DNA from: Apoderus coryli
Taxonomy: Eukaryota > Arthropoda > Insecta > Coleoptera > Attelabidae
Direction: 5' to 3'
Assembly: GCA_911728435.2 (NCBI GenBank)
Contig: OU452211.1
Coordinates: 11,824,428 to 11,888,427 of the forward strand
DNA length: 64,000 nt
In this document: positions 11,708-23,900 of the stretch, one piece after another
Layout of the letters: every line of letters starts with the position of its first letter
Position numbering within the stretch: the stretch's first letter is position 1
Position numbers and translations under genes: made by a program
The notes under the pieces: generated by a model
Told to the model about the DNA's origin: nothing
Databases searched by the model: none
The model's input: the letters and a program-made list of their open reading frames with translations, nothing else

Positions 11708-14700
11708 GTTATTAATTTGGTTGGTGTTAAGCTACGCTATTAGCAGCAGTTTCAGCCATCATCAGCACAACGAAATATTGATTTAGGTAGGTATTTGTGG
11801 CAGGTAATAATTCAAGAGAATCAAGTGAATTTGATTTTTTTTATTGGTATCACAGCGATAAACACATTACAACTCAATTAAACTGTCGCACTTCACAAGA
11901 AAGTCAATATTTCATTGTTATGACGAGGGCCTAAATAAGACTCTGCCATACTCTAGAAGCAACTAAAGCAAAAATTGAAAATTAAATTTTTAGGGTACAA
12001 TTTTACTATTAAAAAATAATTTAGTTCAAGCATACTTTAGTTAATTATATTGTTCTGTTTGCTTTTTCATGCCAAATAAAAGTTCACATAAATTAATTAC
12101 CATTGGATATTTGTAAACTTACGTAATAAAATGTTGGTTGACTAATAGTGAAATTATATGCTTCAGAAAAGTAATACGTAACGTTTTTCGGAGGATTTAT
12201 AGCTATTTAAGTGTATCGTATTGAATTCAGATATCGGCTGCAAACTTAATAAAATCAATATTGAATTATTTAGCATTTTTAAAAATATTGTCCGGCTCTA
12301 AATTTAATTATATTGAATTTTTTTTTGTATTTTGTAAATTTGTAATAATTGTATTTATTTGTAATGTCTTCCTCCATGTGTATGCTTTAATTTAGTTAAC
12401 TAATTTATTTAAAATTAATATATATATTTAATTTTATTATCATTGATATTTAAAAATAGATTTAAAAAAAAGAGAAATAAAACACTGATACTTCTAAATA
12501 TATAAGTATGTATTACTGACTTGTAAATAGATATTATTCATTTTTATTTTATATAATTATTAAAATCCTAGAAAATAATATTGTTCTTTTTTTTAAACAC
12601 TATATTATGATAAAATTATGTACACAATCTTTACTAAGATGAAGTTGAAAATATGTTAGTACATTATATTTCTAAATAGTACTTAGTGATCACTTTGTCT
12701 TTAAAAAAAATGGGACAACAGTAAAATACTAAACGTGTAGTAACTAAAATGGTGCTAAGGCGAACAAACGACCGCTGTGTAGAGTCAGTCTGGCCTTGGT
12801 TTTGGTTTATATGAGGGAACAGTTCTTATACATAATTTGAGACCATCCAACTCCTCGATTTCTTGGAAATGGTTTTCTACATTTAGCTCAGAACTAGTTG
12901 AATGTCAAATACACAGATTTGCATCTAGTGTCCTCATATGAGTAAGTTAAAAAATGATCGTCGTGCGTATAAATTTAATTGCCTCGGCATTATTATTTGT
13001 AATTTAAAATCAACAATAGTGACGTTGACTGTCGTCTGTTCTGAGCAACTAATATCAGAAACTATGAACAGAAGGTAATGTTTAATTGCCAATATTACAA
13101 GAACTACACCTCACTGTATATTTGAACGTTGTTCGTATTCTAAAATAATAATAGAACCTAATTATACTCGAAAAAGAGGTTCCCATATACTGCCATTAAT
13201 TTCCACAAGAAGCCTTACTGAAACTTATATTTTATGAAATGAAGTTGATGACATTGTATGTTTGTAAGAGTCTTTGATGAAAACGCTGAGCTTCACAGAT
13301 CACAAACGTATGAAAGTTTTGAAATAGACGTAAAATCTGTCATGTTATTGGTGAGTGTACTGTTCATAACAATTTTTTAATCCTGGCGATTGAACAAAAA
13401 TGGTTGTAGCGCCAGTGAGATCGACGTCTTGCCAAGAGTCATATCTGAAAGCTAAAAAAGCTTGAATGATAATTTTATTCTTGTGGTGCAAATTATTAAC
13501 ATTGAGTAATATTTTAAGGTTATTGCTCAACGCCGTAAACGAGTAACAAAAAAATGGACTGAATTGCGTAAGAACAAGTTGTGAGTTATGGGCTATGCAG
13601 TAAGTAAGATTTGGAGTGAAAAGGTGACAGCACTTTTCCAAATAAAGGAATGTTCGCGTTCCTTATCTATATTACATTAGAAGTTATCATCGAAAAAGGA
13701 AACTTGAGAAATGTCCTGAAATTCGTATTTGGCTATACAAACATTTCAAGAGTAAGTAGGCTATAGTTACTCTAATTGACCTAAGTAATAGAAATATTTG
13801 GTAATTCTAATAATCCCGTGTACTGTATTTTAATATGTGTCTAATAAAACTTATCATTTCATACATCTGGATATTGCTTTTGATTTTTTTAAACTTTCTG
13901 TTGAAATCAAATCAATGTACCATCTAGTTTATTTTATTACTTCATTTCTTACTAACATTCTATTTGCAGTTATTGGTCATTTTTTGCTTTAAAACTTTGG
14001 AATCTCTGGTCTGGAAGCAGACGTTTATCTAGTTGATTTTATCAATCGCTTTATCATTGACTTACGACGCTTTATTCGAGAATTATGAATAGAATTCAAT
14101 GACAACTTTGAGAGAGTTATATCGAAAATTACCATTCATACATTTAGCCTAATGAGCAGTTATTCACTTTTAAATATCTCAAATGAATTGGGATTATGTT
14201 TCGATATCAAAAACTATTGCATAATACATAAAAAGTTTCCAGCTGCATTTACGATGTGCACTAGACTATATCCCGTGATGAATGGAACGGAATTTAAGGA
14301 GTCTCTGATGTGATTAACAACTTTTAGCAGAAATTGGAGATCTTCACATTTTTATTTCTAAAATTTAAGTTAAATTTCCTTAGTTGTTGTCTTTCTGTGA
14401 ATATTGAGAAGTGTACAATTTTGGACTCTGTTAACTGGGCTCTGCAGCATTCATAGTAAACCGTGATTAAGATTATCAAACATTATTTTACTACTTTTGT
14501 TTGGTATAAAACTTTGCTCCGAAACTAAGCTATATTATGTCTGATTGGATGCGGTCGTAGAGCAATCGAAATTGGCTAATTCGTGATACAACAGTCCATG
14601 AATTTATCTGTTCCTCTGTGGCTATTTAGCCTTATCTTTCGATAGTTATTGTTTGTCATATCAAATTTTTAGGAATTAAGTTAAACTAGATGCTACATTT

Positions 14701-14861
14701 GTTATTACATGTATACTTGAATCAAGATACATTTTGTTTACACTAATTCCTATCTATTTACAATAATAAATTACTCTTTAGTAACAAATTTACAATAATA
14801 TCAGCTAATGTCTTTTTGTTTTTACAATCATTCCAGAAATAATGTCCTTTGGGAATAAATG
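11708..14861. other. Intergenic stretch between GOLGA7 and the 3' end of Pde11
   Basis: Over 3 kb of AT-rich DNA with no gene I can support. A 98-codon frame at 13345-13641 (minus) has no recognisable motif. The part next to 14862 must hold the Pde11 3' UTR; AATAAA on the minus strand occurs at 14351-14356. Confidence 0.4.
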
Positions 14862-14977
14862 TCACAATAAACAACAAACTTTATGTTTATGCCGTTTTTT
14901 CGTTTCATTTGTTGGTGCACAGGTCACTGTATGAAGAGTTTGAACCGTTAATTCAATGTCTTTAGTTTCTTCTGGAT
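14862..14977 (-). CDS. Pde11: Pde11 last exon with CaaX prenylation box
   Basis: This exon follows a 58-bp intron (14978-15035; TACGG|GTAAAG and TTTTCAG|ATCC). It encodes [18 protein letters not shown], a short basic stretch (KKRHKHK) and ends Val-Cys-Cys-Leu-Leu then TGA. A terminal C-x-x-Leu is a geranylgeranylation signal, and the basic stretch before it would help membrane binding. Fly Pde11 also ends in a cysteine box of this kind, which supports the splice. If the intron is retained, translation stops at 15025-15027 after Thr-Gly-Lys-Gly and the box is lost. Confidence 0.8.
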
Positions 14978-17900
14978 CTGAAAAGTTGTTTACAATGAAA
15001 TTTACTGAAAGTACTAAAGCAATACTAGCCTTTACCCGTAAATGCCTCAACAGGTTTGTCAATGGTATCGTGGTCAATCCACGTCAGTCCCATATCAACC
15101 TTTTCTGCCAGATCCTCCCAATGTTGCCGGTTCTCCAAAGTACCCATGTACAGTGGTCCAACCCATGGAAATGTGTCAGATAGTACTTTATACAATGGCA
15201 GGCAAATTAGATCTATAAATCCAACCTGCATACGTGGCAATTCGTCTTTGCGTTCTCTGTCCATCATGGCCTGGAATGAACAAATAATTATCTCTGTAAA
15301 CAAATCAGTCAGGCCTTGATATGTATATGTATTTTTGTTTTCTCGGAAACTCTGAAAAAGCACTTTGAATGCCAGTAAACTGACTCATCGTTCTGGGAAA
15401 AGGTGACCAATCATTGTTTGTTTTTGTTTCACTTATGGTTCTAAAACTTAGCGCCAATCCAAGCATTGGTTGGACCCAAATTTTGCAAGAGCTTTACATA
15501 AGCGTGTGGCGGCATGTATGAATAAAATCTTACAAAATGAACTTACGATCGGCTGTTCTTTTAACTGCATTTTTTCCAAATCACCTTGATCAAAAAATTC
15601 ATCGGCTACTAATTTAGCAACGCGATGTTGAACGTCCCAAGGTTTAGCGATAGCGCTGACATCACAAGCTGTCATCATCATCCCCGACAACACTGAAAGA
15701 CAAATTTTATGTAAAACAAAGAAGGTTCTAAAATTAAACGGTTGTACTAAGACTCCACTGTTATTTTCTGAAGCCATTACAGTTAACTGAGAGCTACACT
15801 TACGTTCCTTTTTGTCATCACTCTGCCAATCGAATTCTCCATTATCAATCAGTTCCAGAAATTTGTTTCGTTTCTTGAAATACATCGCCAGATCAGTTGA
15901 TAGGATAGCAGTTTCAACCATTCTCATGACTCTTCTGTAATCATCAGGTGATAAAGCCTAAAATTAAACAGAATTGGATGACACACAATCATCAAATGAT
16001 TCGAGAATTCTAACATAAAGTGAATACCAAAAACCCACCTACTTGAAAAATATTATTGCTGTCCGTATTCAAAATCATCACACATTGATCAAAATGATGA
16101 TGCTCCATTGTACTCGTTGAATACAAAATTGCTAATGGCGATTCAGTTTTCGTTTGAAATGCATTATTTGTTCCTCTATGATCCAGGTCATGGCAGAGGC
16201 AGGCAACGAGAAGTCCCAGCATTTCCAAGTCGCTCATAAATCTGTGTAGAAAATTAAATCAATACAAAATCCTTCAATTCGGTTGTAGTTCCGAATAACA
16301 AAGCCTTAACCAGGCTCTTGATAAAATAACTCATCAAGTTCTTGTTTGGTGCTGTATATTACAGATAGAACTCAATGTGTTCTTGTTAATAATTGTAAAT
16401 CAAATTAATTTCAAGCCCGTTTAGGTGTACCGCAAGGGAGTCATTCGGGACCATCCTTTTTTGTGCTTTAATAGAGGCGATTGAGAGCTCGACTCTCGAT
16501 TTAATTGTGGTATGTATCCCCTCACTGATTCCTCGTTGGAAAAGAAATACCCATGCAACATAGAGTGCTCAACTGGTAATGTGCCGTGCGAATAGAGATT
16601 CACTATAACCCCCAGCGCCGCACAGTGGGGTATTTGGCCAATTTAGCAAGACAAAATTATACAAGAAAGACACTAAGTGCAAAACAGGTTCTAACAGTAA
16701 GGTTGGTTGTATAATTACTAAAATTGATAAATTAGCTAAGTTTTCTTACACAACGTAAATATACAGGGTGTCCTTGGCAAATATAACGAGAAAACATCTA
16801 GGAGAAAATATTATATACAAACTAGTTTTATAATGATCAAAAATATGGGTCAAATAGATTATTAAAAAAAAAAAAACAGGGTGTTTTGTAATTTGGGGTG
16901 TTTGGTGTATGTAACTTGATTAAAACACTGGTTACGGTATTTACAAAATTAAATATTTAATTACCGAACTTAATATGAATTTCGTATATTGAAGTACATT
17001 ATTTACAATCATTACTAAACTTAAAATATATATACAGTGTGGCACAAGATAAATGGTCGCCATAGTACCAGCAGACTAAATTAAAATATATATACAGTGT
17101 GGCACAAGAACAATGATGGTCGCCACAAGCACAGATCTAGAAGAAAATCGAGTTTCTAGATCTGTGGCCACAAGTGTACCAAACATTTTCACCACTTTAG
17201 AAAAATTCTAGGGGAAAGATATTAATTGAAAATTAGTTACGTTTTTTTTTACAAATTTATCCATATACAGGGTGTTCCAATTCTGACACCAACATACAAC
17301 TAGCTTAGTTCTAACAAAAAATATGCAAACATAATCAGAGCCGCTAGGGCAGTTATTTGGCCTTTATCTTCTTCTTCGTTCGATTATGTTGTGTAAGATT
17401 TTTAATATTTTTTCCACGGGTAGGAGTGCTAGCAATATTTTTTAAAACCTGTGCGGCTTCTCTTTTTCCTGTAGACTGGAGCTGACTGTGTGTAGCAAAT
17501 AAAATCTCACTGCAGCTTACATTGCTTCTTAACTGTTCTGTTTTTCGCAACTTAGTGCGATCACTTGCAAGCTCAACTGTTTTTATTGGACGACCTACAT
17601 CCTGCTTTGGTAGTTTGGGTAGTCAAGCCAATTTGTATGTTTTATCTAAGAACGTCTTTTCGTTATAGTGATCAGCTGTCCATTTGCTTTTCATCTAGGA
17701 TTTAAAATAAGAAAATTTTATTTTAACGTCTTTCATATCTTCTTCGGAATAATGGAATCGATTTTGCAGCTGATGAAGAATAAAATCCTGGATATCCATA
17801 TCAGTTTCTTCTCACATAATGTTGAATAACTCCCTTTTAGTGATTGAGTCACAAGTGATGGGTCTATAAAAAAAGATATATTGATGATGTTATAATCTAT

Positions 17901-20900
17901 TCGAAACGTTAAAACATTTTTTTTTTATTTTAAATGAATATTTGCAATAAAAATATCCAAGACTTTAATTGATAAGGTATTATTAGTATTATTAGAGAAG
18001 TTTCAACTTTAGGTTTTTAAAGAATATTAAATCCAATGAGACAAAAAAATATGGCAACCTCTATTTTTGTATTAAAATAGACATAAACTATAATAGTTTT
18101 AAAAACAATTTATATCAAAATAATTTTCGATTTGCAAAATTTTTTTAATTATGTATTTCGAACATAGTGCATAAAAATAGTGATGATTTCTTGCACACAG
18201 CGTATTATTAGAATGCCGAATTCACTAAAAAACCGGACAAAACCGGATGAGAGTTTCATTGAGCTTGAAAGCAGAATAACTATACTTCATTCTAAAGTAA
18301 AAATTATAGCTGGGACTCGCTTGGAGATATAACAAATTTCTTACGGTTTTTTAAGTTGCTTATAAAAAGTAAGAAATAAAAACACTATTTTTGTCAAATA
18401 TGATTATTAACAAAAGAAAATTAAATAAAAGTGTACTTATGTACTATATATAACATAACTTACCTGAAAGACTAGATTCCATCACAAATTCTATTTAAAA
18501 CAATGTCCAAGTACAAAAAAATTATCACACAAAGACACACTTTATATAACGAAATACTAACTGAAACACATGCTCTTATATAAATAGTCAGATATACACT
18601 AACCCTATGCACCTATGGGTAAAAACAGAGGTCCAAAAAGAATATTTTATGGTTCTTTGTCTATCTGGCTTTATGATAGGTACATTTACTACCCATTTCT
18701 AACAAATTTACAAAATTGAATTTTGGCGCGCTAAATTAGGCAAATACCCCACTGTGCGCCGGGCAGATTGACACTGGCCCCATTAGCCTTTAATCTCCCC
18801 AGTGACGCATGTATTGATTAAACTGTTTTCCATTGAACTATTCCTTGGAGGTAAGGCTAGAGTTTCTTTAAAAGTGATTATGAAAAATATATTTGAATTA
18901 GCAACAACGTAAAGTTTTACTTACCTTTCCATTTTTCCAGTTTTGAACATAGCAAACATAGTTTGAGCTACATTGAGAGCATGTCTCCAATTGTGATATT
19001 TTACTGGCCTGTAATTTTTCTTGACACTTAATATCCATCGACATAATACCTAAACAACAAACAAAGGGTTGAAAAAATTGACTAAAAATAAATGGTTAAA
19101 GTTATAAATAGATAGTGGTCATGATGGATTGGATGAAATGTTATACTAAAGGGGAAGGTCTATTTTTAGCATTCCAGCAATATTAATAACTATACCTTTT
19201 CCGTTGAGGTGATTATGAAATGAGGGTGCCATTAACTAAAAGCGTGTCATGCATGCAAAAAAAAATGAATTACATACCTCATAAGGGATATGAAACTGTT
19301 GAACTAAATTACATTCCAAGAACATTCTGATAGTAGCTTTACAGGTATCGTCGTCGGAAAGTTCGAAATCGATAAATGTGAAGCTGAAAATTCAAAAGAG
19401 TTAAGTTTTTCCTCGTCCTTTTATAGAATGTGAAAAATCTACATTTAAAATTATTAAAAACGTGGTTTACGAATGATCCGTATTAATCAGTAACATAAGA
19501 AGTCATCCTCGGAATGATTTTAATTGTTCTACCTCCTCAGAAAACTGTTTATTAAATTCAGGGGCGTGCTGCGAAATCTGGGACAATGTTTTCAGTTTAA
19601 CAATAATTTATGCTAAATTTGAACATATAAAAAAGTGAAAAAGTTAATAACAAACAAAATCTTCTTGTCTCATTTTTAGCGAATTCATTTTATAACTTCA
19701 AAGTAGACTTTGCCAACTAGACTATTTATAATTACGATTCCGAGAACAGCTCGTACTGAGTAATAAAATGATTTTTATTTCGAAATCGGTGCTCCCACAA
19801 AAAAAGGACGATAGGCACTTTTTAGGACATATTAACCTGGATTTAAAAAAGCGAAACTACTTTTTGGAAAAACTATTACCGTTAAGTTTAAGTGCTGCAC
19901 GAAATCATTTTCTATATGTAAATGAGACTTTTAAAGTCATCTCAAGTGATCTTCGATAAATGTAAAACAAACTGTTAAAAATGGAAAAGTTTCAATATTT
20001 TTAGATACAGGATGTGGCCTTAGGTTATCCTCACAACATTTTGTAACACACTATATACAGAACAATAGTTAAGACGTTCTCGTTTGGCGTGTACTATTAA
20101 AAGAAGTTTTGCGAAATTTCCATTTCATTTTCAACCCAGACAAATCTCAACTAAATAAGTTAGAGAACAAATCCTTTGCAGCATTGTTTTTATCTCATTT
20201 TCTTGACCTATTTATGTTTCCTCTGCTTTTTGAATTAATAATTGTTTCGTGAAGTGTACAATAGAAACACAATCTTCTGCCTCGTCTCCAGTGGCTATTA
20301 TTTCGAGTTTACCAAGTATAGAGTAATTGTTCGCTGACATGAATTTGAGAAAAGGACTCACAACGGTATAGTGGTAATGATATTACAGGGTGTCCGTAGA
20401 GTCATGTTTAGTGCAATAACAGTAGTTATAGCCAATATCGTAGATCAAAATACTAAACTTGATTGATGATTCTTATTTGGCACATCATTGTACTCAGGAC
20501 GATAGCAGCAAGTCAAAAGTGCTCTAAAAATAGGGGTTGCAATTTGATTTCGAATCAAATACGTAGCCTACAAAAATACTAAACAGAAATCAAAACTGAC
20601 CGTTAATTTTATTACGCAGAGGAATGACGTTCTGCGTTTTACAAGCTTCAATTTGTCTTTCGTTTACACTAAATACGAACGTCCGCAGCTTCAGTTATTA
20701 GTGCGGAAACTTTGTTCTCTATATTATAAAATGATTTAGTGCAATCAAAAAATAGATCAACTTACCTATATAGATTAAAAGTTCTTGCGGATGGAACATA
20801 TTCTCTCACCAATTTTTCTGTAGCATCATTACTAGCCGTTGCATGATAAGACAAACATTCTAGAGCTACCTAAGAATATTAATTTCATTAAATATCAACA

Positions 20901-23900
20901 GCAAAATATTAAATCAAAAAGAGATAACAGAGCAGAGAGCAGATAAATCATTTCACCACAACATTTCTTTGGGTATCTCGATGTGTATATCATCAAAATG
21001 TTACTATACCTAACAATGATCGAGTTCGAGAGGTGTTTCTGTGATTGCACCAAGTGCGACTACTTTGAAGAAGGTAACATACAAACATATTCAACACACC
21101 TCGTATATTGTTTAAATATATAACACGATAGCAACATATTTATTGCTGTTTTCGTCATACATTTTGAAACGACACACACTGTTCGATTAATTGTTTTATC
21201 GATCTAAATTTAGTTAGTTAATTTATTACCTTTTGTTTGGCCATCAGTTTACATGCATTTTCGTACATTTGCGTGTTGTGAATACCCAAACCGCAAAAAA
21301 TCGCAAAAGCCTCAAACAGAGAAACGTCACAGTCTGTGAATGGGGCATTGTTGTCTTTGTTTATCAATTGGGCAACACCTGAAATTAACAAGTCACAAAA
21401 CAATATTAATTAACTGGCTTATTGTCCTTGACAAATGATAAATTAATTGTGAAATACTGTAAACTTTCTCTTTTTTGAATAGAAAACACTTTAGAACCGC
21501 GTTTCTCAAAAAAAAAAATTAAAAAGCGTAAATTTTAGCAGCTACGTGATCGAGTAATTCGCCTAATGGGTATGTAATGGCTGTGTATCAGTGGTAGAGT
21601 GTTGGCTTTGCGTACGGAATGTCTTGGGTTCGAATACCAGTTATTCCAAAAATTTTTTAATTTTTATTTCTAATCTATGAAGAAAGTAGTGTTACTTAGG
21701 TTAGTTTATTATCAAAAAATAATCATCATAAGATTTTAATTCGGGAATTGTTCAGGTAAGACTAATCTAGGGAAAAATACTGGCAACGGATCGAAGTGTT
21801 ACATCATTTGTGCATTTTATGACTAATTTTGTTTTTTAGGGGTCAATCTACCCCCTTATTTATACGCTGAGTTTTGAAATTTCCTTTTAACCACTCATTT
21901 TTGATCGAAAACAAAAAATACCGACAAAAGCTGAAAGTGTTACTAAATTATTGGTTAATTTTATGACTAATTAAGTTTTTAAAGGGTGAATCTACCCTCT
22001 TATATTCTGAATTTTGCCACCCCTTAGGTTCTACATGTGGTTTTTATGACGGGGATGTTCTATTTGCAAAATTTGCATTTTTAACTGATGCAGGCTTCTT
22101 CAGACAAGATGCTGTGGATCTAAGTTGACCAATACACGTTGAAATTGTGTTTATACGAAACTGAATAAGGACTCATGGTTTCTATAAGATAGACATGTTT
22201 AGTAGTGTGAACTTTTGCAGCCAGGACAAACGATTTGTTTACAGAGAAACCTTTACGTTGTACACTTACCGATAAGTGTTCTTTGGCCGTTCATAATAGG
22301 CATACATAAAATTGTTCTGGCAGATTCAGCGTCGCCTTCGCTATGCTTTTCACTCAACCAAGTCTTGGCATCTCCAATGTTTAAAATTTGACCTGTAGAT
22401 GCGGCGTACGCTGCTATTTGTGCAAGATTTGAATTTGCCAAATCGTAACAAGAAGGCCTGCAATTAAAGTTCAAAATTATATAGATATTTAAATCAAGAA
22501 ACATTTTTCATTTATGGTAGCCCTTTAGGCGAAACGGATTGGATATAGGAGTATAATAAATTACAACTATATATCTCACCTGGAAACTAAAGTCTGCGTA
22601 CCACCCTCCCTTAATTCGAATATAGTGGTAAATGGACTGGGTTTTTTCAATAAATTATCCAACATATCTTGTGCAGATATTGAGCCGCTTTCCATTCGAT
22701 TCAATGGCGGATGTCGTTGGATTGCTTTGCCTGGACGTTCCACTATTCTTTCTAAATGATTCTATGTGTAAAAAGAAAAGACAGATATGTAAATATTCTT
22801 ACCAATCATCAAAACAAACTCGTAATTATTAAAACTATAATTTATTTGAAGTTTATTACAAACGCAAAATCGGTAATATTAAATTACTTTTGAACTCAAT
22901 TCAAAGTTAAGTTATAGCCAGGATACGAAACGATTTGTAATTACGACTATGAGAAATCATTCTAAAATGGCTTTAAGATATTAATATAGAAAGTTTCGTG
23001 TGGATAAAGTAATGTCGGACGCTCGATATGCTATGCAGCCGAGCTTAAAAGCTTCAAGCTAAAAAGACGGATATATAGATATATATCACCGAGCTTCTTG
23101 GCTTAGTTGAGAAATTAATCTAGATATCTTACTTTAGAAAGTGATATAATTCTAAATATGATATTATGTAGATATATTGAAAGATTACGGGGGCACTATT
23201 TATATTTTGGGCCTAGTAAACAAAATGCAACACCTTACTTTCAATTGTTTATAGTAACAATTTTAAGCACAAGTTCGTTTTAATTCTAATTCTTTTGTAT
23301 TTTTGAAAAACTCAGTATCTTCTTGATAATTCTCCTTCATACCCTGCAAACGTCTCAAACTACGTTAAAGTTTCATGAAAATCCAGCCATGATAACGCCA
23401 CACATTAATCTTACCCAACAAGTTGTAGGCAAAATCTTAGATTATTATTGTGAGCAATTATTGCAGTCCGCTGCAAAACGGAGACCGCAATACGGCAATT
23501 GGTACTTTAACCGATATATCTTTGTCAAATTATAGAATACTTCCAAAAACGATCAATCTTGTTTTCAAGCTTTGCTCAGGTTTGGTTTAAATTGAAAATT
23601 AAATTATACAGAAAGTAGGTACATTGATAAATAAGTACACGGACCACGCTATATAGTATAATGCGTCAATCAATATCAGTCTACAATATTCCGATTATAC
23701 CAAACATTCTTAGATATCAACTTTCTGGCTAGACTATGAAATCTTATGGTTTTATTGTGAGAAACTATAAGCAAACTTTCATAACATTGAGATGGAACTT
23801 CCATGATTTGGCATCCTATTTACAGGGTTGTTGTTAAGTATTGGCAATATATTTTTGGATTTCGTATATCTATTTGGTCTTAACACTTTCCTATACCTAT

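Noticed and set aside
13345..13641. 98-codon minus-strand frame between GOLGA7 and Pde11
   Set aside because: No recognisable domain, splice partners or conserved pattern; likely chance in AT-rich DNA or a very old repeat.
21577..21647. A functional tRNA gene
   Set aside because: A and B boxes are present but the B box has an extra base and the acceptor stem does not pair, so a SINE-like origin is preferred.
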